Shown in pieces: positions 28,886-40,839 of a DNA stretch of 64,000 nucleotides. Under the pieces are notes generated by a model. The model had not been told where the DNA came from. It did no database searches and saw only the letters and a program-made list of their open reading frames with translations. Position numbers and translations under genes: made by a program. The DNA is from Colocasia esculenta (lineage: Eukaryota > Streptophyta > Magnoliopsida > Alismatales > Araceae): assembly GCA_014218235.1 (NCBI GenBank), contig CM024758.1, forward strand, positions 97,439,698 to 97,503,697, given 5' to 3'. The number at the start of each line of letters is the position of its first letter. Position 1 is the first letter of the stretch.

Positions 28886-29829
28886 ACGTGTTTGTGCCGA
28901 CGAGGAGGGGGCCCTCTGTGTCCTAGAGAAGCCCCCTCCGGCCCTCCCCCACCTTTGTCTCTATCCGGAGGTGGTTTCTTCCTTGTTAGGGAGCTTTTTG
29001 TCTGGGAAAGCCATTTCCAATTTGTTTTCCTACCCCATAGGAGGTTTTGTCCTTGTTGTGCAAACGTTGCCCTTTGGCCTCATCGGTGCGTTGGCTTTAG
29101 TTTTAATTGGAGTTTGGCTGCGGTTTAGTATCCTTGTTTCGTTGTTTATAGCATCGGTGTTCATGGTTTCCTCTCCTTATCTCATATGGGTCAAAGTTGG
29201 TGAGGCTCTTGGTGCAGGTGGCCTTGTTTGCTGGCCTTCTTAGGGTGTGCTAGTTCTTCGCTTTCGCAATATGCTTTTCCTTCTGCAACAAAGGAGACAA
29301 CCCCTGGCTTTGTTGGTGTGGCTTCTTGCTCGAACCCCTCTTGGAGTCTTGTGGAAGCATCCCTCCTTATGCCACTGTCGAGCCCCCCCCCCCCCCCCCC
29401 CCTCGATGAAGATAATATCTATGGTTTGCGACTTCTTCTGATTTGCTACCATTGATGCTCGACGACTTCTTCCGACGCCTCTGTGCGATGGTCGGAGTTG
29501 GATTCTTCTGTTTATATAATGGGTGGTTGGTTGTAGTTCCTTCATGTAAGGACCTTGATTATGTTGGGCTTCCACTCTAGAGCAGGCTCCTGTTGCACCC
29601 ATTCACTTCTTTGCATGTTGTCTGGGCTGCTGTGTTCAGGGCTTTCATGTTCGGGGGGTGATGGGCTGTGTCTACGCCTCCCCCTTACCTTTTGTTCTGG
29701 CTCACCACTATGTTTCAAGGCTTCGGTGTTCGGAGGGAGTTGGGGCTGTGCCTATGCCTCTCCTTACCTTTTGTACTGGCTTCTGTTTGAATGGATGAAC
29801 ACCAGTTTTATTGTCAAAAAAAAAAAAAC
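28886..29829 (+). mobile_element. LINE-like (non-LTR) 3' fragment with poly(A) tail
   Basis: A 944-bp insertion ending in a run of 13 A (about 29817-29828) and flanked by ATCAACTTTGC (28875-28885) and ATCAACTCTGC (29830-29840), an 11-bp target duplication with one difference. This is the hallmark of target-primed reverse transcription. The body is T- and C-rich with a 20-C run (29383-29402) and a 79-bp internal duplication. No reverse-transcriptase motif is visible, so it may be a 5'-truncated L1-type 3' UTR or another RNA copied by L1 machinery. The open frames in it (for example 28971-29243) look like chance. Confidence 0.6.
29632..29781. repeat. 79-bp imperfect tandem duplication in the LINE-like 3' end
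   Basis: GGGCTGTGTCTACGCCTC...CTTACCTTTTGTTCTGGCT recurs 79 bp later as GGGCTGTGCCTATGCCTC...CTTACCTTTTGTACTGGCT. It lies just before the poly(A) tail. Confidence 0.75.
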
Positions 29830-29840
29830 ATCAACTCTGC

Positions 29841-30757
29841 CCATTGTAGCTATAATCATCAAGTCACTTACAAGTGTTACAGTTCAAACGTGTATGGTTA
29901 ACATGCTATTTTTAATGTGTTAATCTTGTAGCCTTTAGCATTATTGTCTTATGTAATAGTGCCTCAGTGCTATACAATTATAACCCGTTAAGTTGTAGGA
30001 TATTATAAAGATATTTTAACGCTTTAAGATGTTAATGCATTATGACATTAATGTTCAAATATTGCAAGGTTAACATGTTAAAGAATGTCATGTCAAGTTT
30101 ACAAAATCTAAAGTCGAACGCCTCGGGTGATTTAAAGCATCAAAGTTAAAATGTTGCAAACTACTGGTTAGCCAAAAATTCTGAAGTCGACATGTTAACG
30201 TGCTATGTGTGAGATGTTTAATGTATAACTTAGCACTATCTTAATTATGATGCAGTAAGTCGCTTACATATTTACATTTTGGACATTGTATGGTGTATGT
30301 GTTAATGTTTCAGCAAGTTAACTTTGCAATACTTACGTAGTCTAATATTTTAACATTTAAAAAGTTAAAAATATCTTTGCATACTAACATCTCATATCTT
30401 AACATCTTATCTTAAGATGCAATGAAGTATTAATGATGTGAGCAGCTATAGAAGGACATGCTAATGAGCAGTGACCTGTAGCTAGATCCTCTAGATTGGT
30501 GAGTAACTTCTCTAATAGAGGATAAATTCTCTCGGCTGTGTATTTAGTTCGGTCATTCTCTGTTTCCTATGTCTCTTGTGGGTTCATAGCATCTGGTACG
30601 AGGATCCACGGGTTCTAATATACCAATGCAATCACGATATCACTTAACCTTAACACCCCCCCACAACCCCCCCCCCCCCAAAAAAAAACAGACTGCGTTA
30701 AAGTAGTAATGCTCAAATGTTGTAAGATTAATGAGAAAAACTTGCAACTTGCTGCAC
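29841..30757. other. AT-rich intergenic host DNA with a C/A homopolymer
   Basis: No gene recognised. Numerous short GTTAACATGTTAA-type near-palindromes occur. A run of C followed by A (about 30655-30689) lies near the right end. It abuts the TTA target copy of the MITE at 30758-30760. Confidence 0.6.
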
Positions 30758-30917
30758 TTAGGGTTGTTGGCTCGCTTACGGTTGGCAGCAAGCTTTTTAG
30801 AGGGGGGGGGGGGGGGGGGGTGAATAGAATAGTTACAGAATTTTTGAAACTAAAACACAGAAATCACAACTTTAAAACTTTGGTTAGTGAATGTGATAGT
30901 GTGTGATATAGAGTAGC

Positions 30918-33900
30918 TGTCACGCCCCTCCAATTTAACAGCGGAATAAATCGGAGGGAGACGCGAACAACGAGTATGGTAACGACAATTGCGCATACTT
31001 TCACAAACATCAGAGCATCTAATAAACATTAATTAGAATAAACTCTTTATTTCATTATAAATCACTAAGACTATTACAACCACTAATTCAGAGCCACACA
31101 TAAGGCTTAATGACATCATTACATTGAAAAGAAATCTAAAACAATCACTACTAGACTCCATGGTGCTAGGTAACTTCATCATTTGACTCCAGGTCACTCA
31201 TCACTCTGGTCCCGTCCCATTGGTACGTATAACGTCATCGTCCGACTTACCTGAGACACAATAACAAATAACGAAGGGTGAGCGATAACGCCCAGTAGGA
31301 CTTAAATCTCAGGCTCAAGCATGCTTTAAATGATTAATGCATTAAATGGCAGAGTAACTAATGACAGAGAGAGTCATGTAAAGTCGAGAAAGTAATAGCA
31401 CAAGTAACATGGTTCAAATAGTAGATGAAACAAGTATAGCATGAACTAAAGTCAAGTCACGATAGAAAACGATAACAACAATAGCAAGTAACGATATTGT
31501 CAAGAATAGCAAGTGACATGTATAGCAAGAAGAGATGATAGTAGATGGTCATGTAAAGAGTAAATTGCACTTTGAATGTGATCAAGTTGCGATGGCACAC
31601 AGTAACTCAAGATAGCGAGTATCAAGTAGAGCAAGTAGAGCGTATGATGAGATGGCGTGTAACGAGATAGCGTGTATGGTTGCACAACGGTGCACTAGTA
31701 GAGTACGACAATAGTCACTTTGGGACAGTAGCCGTTTCACGATAGTACATTACGTCTGAACTCCTCAGACTAATGTTATAACAGTCAGTGCTAGCACAGT
31801 AATAGCACAGAAATGGTACAGTACGTCTGAACTCCTCATTAAAAGGATAATAGTCAGATGCCTAGCCAAGATAGTATAGTCAGAACCGGTGCAATGCAGA
31901 ACACCGTCAATAGCCCCTGTAGGTATTTTCGGGTGGCTCTGCCCCCAGGACTAGATTGGAGCCCCTCGAACATCTCCATGCCTTGCATAGTATGCATTTG
32001 ATACAGTAGTCACGAGACCCATATTATAGCTCTAGACAGTCATGAAATAGTACAAACGATAGGAGCTACACAGCTCAAAGGGTAACAAGAGAGTACTAGA
32101 TGAATAGACGAGAGAGACGAGATAGTAGAGTGAACGTGAATATGAATAGACGAGCGAGTAGAGTATAGATGAGATCTTATGGTCATTGCACATGAAACGT
32201 CGAGTAACGAGCGATAGTAACAGTTGCACAACACACGCGTACGGTGTTGGCAGTTAGGTGGAACACAACCCTTCCGTTGGCCTCGTATGCACAGGTCCAG
32301 AGGTCCGGCGTGATTCAAGATAAGAGCGAGAGCAACTAAGGCCGTTTGGATCTTGTTGATCCCTAAAGGGTATCATAGGTGTTAGGGTACAACCAGCTCG
32401 TCGACCATGTGGGAATCCATGATCAGAGGAGACTTACAGAGGCCTTGTGCAAGGGTTCACTAGTCTGGCGAAAGGAATATCTGACGGAGAGTTCACCACA
32501 AGCCAAGTAAAGTGTGTATATAAAACAAGTGCTCGACGTTCTAGAGGAATTCTAGAACAGTGGAGCATCGATATCGGTATGTAACAACGCAAGAAACGAA
32601 TACAAGTCCTTTTAAAATAGGGCAATAGTATACTTTATTGCAATTAAATTACCAGATACATTATGAGATATTTTATGCCAGATTTCAGCCATATATGGAT
32701 GGTTCATGTGTGTGCATGTGTAAGAGAATTCATAGATAGAAAAGAAGTCGTGAATATGTAATTTAAAGCATTCAATATAGCTCCAATTTAAAATAGGTGT
32801 TTTTACTACATGTATGACTGTTAAAAAGGCGTAAGAATGTTGTAGAAAGTGAGAGCAATAAATTTTATGGGTTTTCATGCAAAATCCTGTGAAGGCGACG
32901 TAGGCCAGTAAGGATTGCGACAGGGGTAGGGTAGATCGCGCGACAGGGCATGAAAAGGGTGGCGACAGGGCTGCCAGGACAGGAGGCAGATCGCGACAGG
33001 CTTGCATGAGGGTTGCGCCTGCTGGTCAGTAGATCGCGACAATGCGGACTGTCGCTATCAGATCGCGACAGAACGCTCTGTCGCGACGGACCTTGTGAAC
33101 GCGGCCTATCGGGCCGTCGCGTTCCAGGCTCTGCGCCTGGGCTGACAGAGTTCTGATCTGTCTTGGATTGCGGTCCAGAAACTTGCCCTTTTGACATAGG
33201 GTAGTTCAGAAAATCATAACTAAATGTACACACGATGAAAAATCATGAAATCAGAGGCAAATGAAACTAGACATAGGAGAGTACTTCCAGTAAATAGGAA
33301 TTGGAGAGAGAGAGCATGGTTCATATAGGGTTTGAACATGAGCAAGAACGAGTTATTCAGAACATGACACAGAGAGAAAGATTGATTAAATTCGATCAGC
33401 ATGCTCGATGAAATTTAGGGCTTTTAGGGGCAAAAGATCCCTAACAGCAAGTAGTATCTACAGTAAAATTTTCGTAGCATGGGAACAAGTGTACATGGAG
33501 ATCTGATTTAAACATGATGACTCGGGGTTATCATGTATGCAGAACTTCAAAAATCAAGAACAAAAGATTGGCTCGATGAAAAATATGAAACAAGAGGGCT
33601 TTTGTTCCTGGTGATTGGAACTACCTATAGACGGATTTTTTTGGTTTTGCTTGTGAGAATGCCTACCTTGACTCGATTTCCTCTTCTAGGGCTAGAACTT
33701 GAAGAACGGGGTTGAGAGCTTGAATGGTTCTTCTCCCCACGAAATCTCCTCCTCCTTGGCCTCTCCTCCTGGTCCAGCAATCCCTTGGCACGAGCTAGGG
33801 CCAGCCATGAGTGTTTTAGGAGAGTATTTAAGCTTCTCCTCTTTCTATTCCTAATAGGACTCTAACTCCTATTAATTCTGAATTTCCTATTCTCTCTTCC

Positions 33901-34592
33901 CTTTCTAAGCATGAGGACTTCTATTTGGGTTGGATGGGAGCTAAATTCGTGGCCAACCCATTAGGGTAGGTTTAGGAATCCAATTACAACTCAAACTTCA
34001 TATTTAATGCTTTAAATACCCATTTTCTATTTAAGTAATAATTTAGTTACGAATTTAGGGTATTTTTCTATTATTCTTCTTTTATAAATCTCTATTTGTC
34101 CCAATAAATTTTATATGGTCCATTTATAAAAACATTATTTATTGGAATTTATCTTATGGGATTTCCCTTTTTAATTAGAGAATAATAGAGTTACAGATTT
34201 TATTATATTTTTCTTACTTGATTTTTATTTACGGACTATGAGAGGTCCATTAGTCCAACCCGATAATGGATAATCATTTCATGATGTTGGAAGTCTCTCC
34301 GACATGTTCGTTTGTTTTATGGGCGCGTTATTTTTCCGTGTTAACGGTTTTCCGACTTAGTTTCCTAATTGGATAATTGGTCACATTGTGACATATGCTT
34401 GGCCAATCGGATTTTTCGTTGCACGAATTTCTACGTGGAACACTTAGGAATAATGTCTGGGATTGATTTATAATTTTTAAGGAATTTTCCGATGTATTCT
34501 TGTACTATGATAATGGTACGCATGTTTCTATTATTTCGATTTAAAGAATTATATTTCGAATTTTTAAGTATTAAATTTTCCGGGTTGCTACA
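30918..34592 (-). mobile_element. Solo LTR D (Gypsy-2-related LTR) inside LTR B
   Basis: 3,675 bp, TGTCACGCCCC...GGTTGCTACA, with a perfect GTAGC duplication (30913-30917 and 34593-34597). It shares ends, internal layout and many blocks with the Gypsy-2 LTRs. On the minus strand it carries a GCTTAAATACTCTCC TATA-like box (33833-33819), a MAGPSSCQG upstream frame, donor-like CAAG|GTAGGC (33666), the CGCGACAG array (32880-33130) and acceptor-like GTCTCAG|GT (31251). Confidence 0.88.
32880..33130. repeat. GATCGCGACAG motif array in LTR D
   Basis: GATCGCGACAG and its complement CTGTCGCGA recur at 15-40-bp spacing, for example near 32934, 32991, 33032, 33061 and 33077. Similar arrays lie in both Gypsy-2 LTRs (48955-49200 and 56530-56770). 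Confidence 0.8.
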
Positions 34593-35689
34593 GTAGCAGT
34601 GCAGAAACAAATTTATACAATCACACAAATGAAACAGAGATTTTATCCTGGTTCGGTACTTCTCAAAAGAAAGACCTACGTTCAGTCGCCAAGCAAATCT
34701 TAGGATTTCATAACCATGCTACAATCCCCCCAAGGATATACAACCCCCAGCTCCCTGCTGGTCCTCTTCCTTTTCGAGTAGGAAGGAAACTCACTTTTAT
34801 TACAGTCAGAAGTCAACCTCCTGGAACAAACCTCAGTGCGGTTCTACTGACACCAACCCCAGCTATGTTCTTTCCTTACCCAAAAGGAAGTGTTAAGAAC
34901 AGTCCCTTAGCTGGACAGAAACCACCAGCAACCCAACTAGCCTTCTCCCCACACAGGAAGAGAAATACTGTATACAGTCCTACAGCTGGACAAAAATCTT
35001 TCTTAGAAAAGAAAGTACAGGTTGAGAGCGATACAAGATGAACAAAGGAATTCTAGCTTTCAACTACACGACACTACTCCAGATTTACAATGATGCACAG
35101 AGAAAGTGAAGAGAGGAAAGAGGCTTGAAGCTTGAAGATTTCAGATGACTGCTTGCACACTTTTTCTTGGGCTCGAGCTTTTTCTCCCTTGCTTTGAGTG
35201 TGTATGATGTTGAGGCTTCTCACTAGATGTACACTCTTTGAATGATCTTCAGGTTCGCTCTAATATTTCTTCTTCTTTTTCTTCTCCCTTTTATGGAGCA
35301 GCTTGAACAGATCCGTTGAAGAGTAGTCGTTGGAGCTTCTTGGATTCTTTTGGAGTTCTTTCCAGCCGTTGCTCATCTTCTTCTTCATCTCCTTTTCTTC
35401 TTCTTCTATCTAAACATCTTCACGTGTCTAACGGATACTAACAGTAGGTCCAAGATGTTTTGACTAGGAGTAGAATAGTCCTGCAGACATTTATGCAAGG
35501 AAGAAAAGGTTAGACTAGAAGAGTCTTCTGACAGAAAGTCCATACCTTCTTATGTGTAAGTCCATGATCTTTACTGACAATATCTCACCTACCCTGAAGG
35601 ATAGATAGGAAGAAGATCTTCAGTCAGAAAAAGAAACATGTGAAGTTATTTGACTTTTCATTTGGGCGCCAAGACATTTTGAAATATTT

Positions 35690-36180
35690 GAAATGTAAAA
35701 GCAATCGATGTCTTAAGGTAGTCGATGTTTAAGTTAAAAGACAATCGATGTTCAAATAGAGTGTGATGTTAAAACTTAATCGATGTTCAAACGTAATCGA
35801 TATTTAAGTGAAATGTAATCGATGTTAAGATAATCAATGTTTGAATGTAATGTGTATACGTGTAATCGATGTTGAGGCATAATCGTTGTTGAAACAAAGT
35901 CGATGTTCAAGTGAAATCGATGTTGAGAGAAATCGATGTTTCAATAGAGTCGATATTAAGCGAATCGATGTTTCAGTGAAATCAATGTTTAAATGAAATC
36001 GATATTTGAGTGAAATCGATGTGTTTAATGAAATCGATGTTCTGACTGAAGTCGATGTTTAAGTGAACTGTAATCGATGTGGACTTTAAAGACAGTAATC
36101 GATGTAGCACTTAGTCAGTAAATGATGTGCATTGAACAACAATCGATTTTGCTTTTCAGTGCAAGTCATGAATCGATAGT
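35690..36180. repeat. AATCGATGTT motif cluster in solo LTR B
   Basis: About twenty copies of AATCGATGTT or GTCGATGTT at roughly 15-30-bp spacing, corresponding in position to the AATCGTTATG cluster of LTR A but with a different dominant variant. Confidence 0.8.
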
Positions 36181-37025
36181 GCCATAGTATGTTGTATTTA
36201 CGAGAAAAATATGATATTAAATATATTCATAATATTTATTAATCATGAGTTTTGTTATCACCAAAATACAGGATAAAATATAAGAGTGGTTCAACAAGTG
36301 TCTGTTTGGTTAAACGTAAACCCCACCTAGAAATCTTTTCAAGAAAAATTTCATTTTTTTAGTCATTTAGTATCTTTGAAAAATAAATAGGTAAAACTTC
36401 ATCCTAAAAATTCCGGATTTTGCATCGGAAGCAAAAGTTCGGAGGTCATTTTCCCCGTATGCATCTTCTCCTTCTTCAGTTAATCCAACAACATTGCCAA
36501 CCTTTTTAGCACTATTCATTCAAGTTTTTTTTTTTTTTTGCCCTTCAATTAAGTCATATTTCTCAATCTAATTACTTTCATTAGTTGTTTTAATATTAAT
36601 TTTTCATTAAAATATACTTAGAACACTATTCATTCAAGTTATGTTTTTATTTATTTCTCCTAATTTAAATTGTATTTGTCAAAGTTATTTGTTTTCCACT
36701 AATTTTTTATTTTTTTTATTTTTTAAAATATAAAAAATAAAGTAAAATAAAATTTTGATGAATAGTACACTAGGGGTATGTGGCCCCCTCTCATTGAAGT
36801 GGACCATAATATCCCATGCACCTCCATGAAATTCTCTAATAAAAACTTACGTTTAATGATGTTTACTTTTTATCTTTTTTTAATCTTCTATTTACATAGG
36901 TAACTAGTGAAAATATTTACTTAAGAACCAAATGGACAATTACGGTTTTCATTTTCATGTAAAAGGTATTTTATGAAAAAATATTTTCTAATAAAATATT
37001 TTACATGTAACCAAATGGACCCTTA

Positions 37026-37349
37026 ATGTAGCAGTAAGGGCAGCAAGTTGGCATCTAAGATGGTGCCATCATGGCACTACTTTGAATGCAGTGTGAGAGT
37101 GGCAAGGAGCAGCAGCAGGCATTGACTAGCGGCGACTGGACAATTGGACTAGTAGGCAGTGACTGGCGCAACTGGACAATTGGACTCTAAAATATAAATT
37201 TTGACCTCCAAAATAGTACTCTTAAGATTTAGAAATATTAATTAGACTTTTAATATTTGAGCTCCAAAATACACATCTTAGACTCTAAAGTGTAAATTTT
37301 AGGCTCCAAAATACTACTCTTTGGGTTAAAAATATTGACTGGATTTTAA
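37026..37349. repeat. Intergenic segment with a 98-bp tandem repeat
   Basis: GACTCTAAAATATAAATTTTGACCTCCAAAATA at 37183 recurs in diverged form at 37281 (98-bp period), and ACTGGACAATTGGACT occurs twice before it (near 37135 and 37171). No gene is seen. Confidence 0.6.
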
Positions 37350-37980
37350 TGTCACATCCCCGATTTATGTGCGCCTAGATAAATTGGGAGATGTGATGAT
37401 CAGCAGTCAAAAGCCATAGGCACACAACTAATTCATACAGAACGATGGAGATAATAATCACTGGAGACCAATGGTTGGTACAGGCATGCCCACAAAATTC
37501 AAAATCCAAACTCTTTCTTTATTCATCATAAAAACATTGCATTTTTGAATACTGAAATAAAAACACGCTCTACTTACTAATCTCTAGCTCTCAAAGAGAG
37601 GTAAGAGTATAGAAATGACCACTCTCTCTTTAACTAACTAAAATCTGGAAGGTCCTCCTAAAGTACTCCATGCTTGGTGCACAAGACCCTCCTTAAGCTT
37701 CAGTTCTTTCCATCGCTATCTAAAACTTAGGTAACTTAATGAGTTAACACCCAGTAGAATTTACATCTCAATGTGCAGATAATAATATAAATACTTAACC
37801 TTTTAACAAGTAGGAGTTTTACAAGATGGAATGACAGTGCATGTAGGATAGTAAATAGAAATCATATGACAAGAGTAAGAATCATAGTTAGTGGGTTGCA
37901 TGGCGATTCGGAACGGATTCAAGAACAAACACTTAACAATGATCAAGGTAATGACATTACTAGCAAGTTCGCATGGCTGA
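37350..37980 (-). mobile_element. LTR C, left part (gypsy-type), cut by Copia-2
   Basis: It starts TGTCACATCCCCG, like the plus-strand start of the Gypsy-2 and LTR D family, and has a recognisable inner block (ACACCCAGTAGAATTTACATCTC near 37747, compare AACGCCCAGTAGGACTTAAATCTC near 31289). No primer site lies outside its left end, so this is a solo or 3' LTR of a minus-strand element. Copia-2 interrupts it after GCTGA (37976-37980). Confidence 0.5.
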
Positions 37981-38721
37981 TGTTGGATCGAAATGGCACT
38001 ATAGATGTCCTAGAGGGGGGGGTGAATAGGTTTCTTGACTTTATATTTTTTTTTTCTGAAATTGCACAACACTAAATAAATTCGTTAGTACTTAGTGTGG
38101 TGTGTGTGATTCAAGTGTGAACTAGGCGGAAACAATCACGCAAATATGCACAAGGATTTATCCAGGTTCGGCCCTTCCTACATGGAAGTCCTACATCCAA
38201 TCCTCAAGCCAACCACTTGAGATTTCCACTATCTGCCAATAACTTGGCCTTCTCTCACCCTTGAGAGGTAATACCAACCCACTTGCTCCCAAGCAAGTCT
38301 TCCCTAAACAGGGGTACAAAAGAACTGCCTTCCACAAGGCCTTCCCTTCACAAGAGGGGTAAGCAGGAACACACCTCTTGCTGAAATTACACAGAAGAAA
38401 GAATAAATGACTCTTGTGTGTTTGCTTCAAGAATGAGCAAAACACACAATTCAGAAAGTTAACAGATTGGATTTGAACTAAATCCTTTCTGAATGAGCAG
38501 GGTGGGCTTCAGAAAAAGTATGCAATTACAGATTGCCACCCGGACACAAGACTTCTGTGGAACAAGGAGAGCTGATGAGAATCTTGCTGAAAGGGGGCTC
38601 TCCAACTTGTGGCTTGGAAGAGGGCTTGAGAGAATTCTTGCTTGAGAAAATTGTAAGTATTGAGTCACTGGAGTTGAATTGCATTGATATCTCTGTATAT
38701 TCTTCTTTCAAACTTCAGCTT

Positions 38722-38786
38722 CTTTTATAATCTTCAGAATGTAGCCGTTTGAAAAATGGCCGTTGGAATTTGCCCGTTTGAAGAGA
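38722..38786 (-). promoter_or_regulatory. TATA box and three AACGG repeats of the Copia-2 3' LTR
   Basis: Minus-strand TATAAAAG at 38729-38722 is preceded by TCAAACGGCTA, TCCAACGGCCA and TCAAACGGGCA spaced 14-15 bp (38742-38781). The middle copy fits YCYAACGGYYA exactly. The 5' LTR has the same set at 60342-60402, with the TATA-proximal copy changed to AAATGG. Confidence 0.65.
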
Positions 38787-39941
38787 GCTCTAGGATCCTT
38801 TGGATTTTGCGAGGCCTGTTGTCCATGGGTCCTTCTGTCTTGCTTCTTTCAATGTCTTCAGACGAGGTTGCAGCTTCACAGCTAGAAGATCAACTTCTCA
38901 TTAAATGGACTGTGAAGGTAGCATGCTGAAAACGTGCTTCAATAAATGTCTGCAGCAAACAAGACAAAAGGAAAAGTATCTCCATACCTTTGAGTATGTG
39001 AGTCAGAGAGAAAAAGAAAGGGTATGGAAACCTCGTATAGGCATGCTTTTCAGATAGAAAGAAGGACAGACAATTGTACTAAGATGGTAAGGTATGGGTC
39101 TGACAGTGGTAGGTGAGCCTCTGTCAGATGCCATGCGCCTGAAATGTAATAAATACACTATCTCTTCTGTATCCACAAAATCCGATCATTTTCATGAAGC
39201 AGCAACACTCAGTTTGAATAAAGAGTTGCAGAAATAATCTAAACATTTTGGATGAATAGTTTAAGTATAATATGTCTTATCTTGTCAGAAAATAATAATA
39301 AAATAATGATATTTTGATGGATCAGCAAAATATTTGATCATTGAAAAGTTTATTAGAAATAATGTCAAAAGATGTTAGGAAAAAGATTACACTAATTGTT
39401 GAACTGGAAGGTTCAGAGAAACACTAGTACAGAACTGACAGTGAAGTCGGATACAAAGGAATATGCAATTCGACTATGGAAGTTGAAGAATGATTCAACT
39501 TCAATAGATTATACTAGAATACAAGTCCGGAATGAAAAGAATGATTCGACTTTAGTAAAGATTATAATCGACTCTAGAAGTCGGAGTTGAAACTAGAATA
39601 ATTCGACTATTGTGAGTTGGGATTTGACTTCTGAGGAAATGAAGGCAATTCGACTTTAGCAGTCGGATACTGAGGAATTAGAGTTCTGAAGCATTCGACT
39701 GTAGGAGTCGAAGTTGATAGTCGGATTATGTAGTTAACTTTATGAAGTATTCGACTGTATAAGTCGGAGTTGTAGTCGAATTACGAATATTGGTGTGGAC
39801 TTAGAGAAAATATCCGAGGTTTTTAACTTCGATTCTGAAGGAGTCGGAGTTAGCAGTCGAAGTCTCAAGTCGGATTCAGTATGACATAGGGAGAGTCTGT
39901 GGACTTAGAAAAATCTTGAGATGGAGTTTGTCACACTATTG

Positions 39942-39975
<34 letters not shown>

Positions 39976-39984
39976 ATATATATT
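39942..39984. repeat. (TA)n microsatellite in Copia-2 3' LTR
   Basis: Two (TA) runs separated by ATTA. The 5' LTR has a shorter run at about 61575-61596. Confidence 0.9.
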
Positions 39985-40105
39985 ATGATAGTAATTGATA
40001 TATTACTCTGTAGAAAGTTTATTTAAAAGTTTTATCATAGCAAAAACATGATATATGCTAAGTCTACAAAATCATAGATTTTCTTAGGGGTAGTTGCTCA
40101 ACAAT

Positions 40106-40118
40106 TCTCCCCCTTTTT
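40106..40118 (-). promoter_or_regulatory. Main polypurine tract of Copia-2
   Basis: Minus-strand CAAAAAGGGGGAGAA next to the LTR start; identical in core to Copia-1. Confidence 0.85.
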
Positions 40119-40232
40119 GTTAATGACAAAATATTTAAATAGACACAAAAATCTTTAATAGATAGTTAAAAAACAATTTGAGATGAATATATATACTTTC
40201 CTGAGAGTCGATTTAGCAATTTGTTCTTACTA

Positions 40233-40247
40233 CTTTCTCCCCCTTTG
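40233..40247 (-). promoter_or_regulatory. Upstream polypurine tract of Copia-2
   Basis: Minus-strand CAAAGGGGGAGAAAG about 130 bp before the main tract, as in Copia-1. Confidence 0.7.
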
Positions 40248-40839
40248 TGGCATTAACATAAAAGGTAAAAAACACAAGAGATATGAATAAGCAAGTAAGA
40301 AGGATCATAAACTGCATTCAGAAATTGGATTAAGTACATGACAGAGTGTTTAGGACTTTGACAGAGAACTTGGCAGATACAAGGAGCGGGGAATCTGATC
40401 AAAATAGGGCTTGAGATGATCCCAACGCTTCTCCTCATTTTCATAGAAGAAGTTTTCAAATAAACTACCATCAATATTGTAGGTAGGACTGATGGAGGGC
40501 AGCTTCCTATGAGATTTGATATGGCGCTTATGGTACTAGGAAAGCTTGTTGTGGTAAGCTCACCGGCCCAGAAGAAATTTAAGGTGAACAAACTTCCTAG
40601 AGGCTGCTAGATGAAGAAAATCATGCACTGTAATATTCCAGTGCAAGCCTTAGGACACAGCTGCTTCCTTAGCCAGATAATATACTAGGTACCTTTGCTG
40701 CCACTTAGGACCAATGTTCTTCTTCAAATCCTTATAGCTTTTGGACAGATACTCATAGGGGGAAAGCTTCATTTTTTCACAAGCTGCATGGTCTGCAGGG
40801 TAAGCTGCTTCCCACTGATCTAAAGAGAACCTTTCAGAC

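Larger units (their letters stand above)
30765..36296 (-). mobile_element. Solo LTR B (Sirevirus-like copia LTR) in the MITE end
   Basis: TGTTGGCTCG...GGTTCAACA, flanked by AGGGT (30760-30764) and AGTGT (36297-36301), a 5-bp target with one later change. It is about 1,850 bp without LTR D and is the same family as solo LTR A (shared ends, block near 34640-34700, CGATGTT motifs). It reads minus: TATA-like CCATAAAAGG at 35296-35287, with AACGG cores just upstream. Confidence 0.8.
30761..37022. mobile_element. Tourist-like (PIF/Harbinger-type) MITE, split by nested LTRs
   Basis: The left end is TTA|GGGT, then (after LTR B) GTCTGTTTGGTTAAACGTAAA. The right end is TTTACATGTAACCAAATGGACCC|TTA. After complementing, the ends read GGGTCTGTTTGGTTAAACGTAAA and GGGTCCATTTGGTTACATGTAAA, 19 of 23 identical, and both are flanked by TTA, the usual Tourist target. 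Without the nested LTRs the element is about 725 bp. The interior is AT-rich with an imperfect repeat (CACTATTCATTCAAGTT near 36511 and 36629) and no coding capacity. Confidence 0.65.
37981..40103 (-). repeat. Copia-2 3' LTR
   Basis: 2,123 bp. On the plus strand it runs TGTTGGATCGAAATGG...GTTGCTCAACA. It contains the G-tract (38016-38024), the conserved GGTTCGGCCCTTCC block (38165), the minus-strand TATA box, AACGG repeats, CGACT/AGTCG motifs (39440-39870) and a (TA)n run at 39942-39984. Confidence 0.93.

Noticed and set aside
28971..29243. Hydrophobic 90-codon frame that looks like a membrane protein
   Set aside because: T-rich DNA of the LINE-like fragment gives Leu/Val/Phe by composition; no homology recognised and the frame is closed by the insertion structure.
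36511..36780. Repeat inside the MITE as a second nested MITE
   Set aside because: I could not find terminal inverted repeats or target copies for it; it looks like an internal imperfect duplication.
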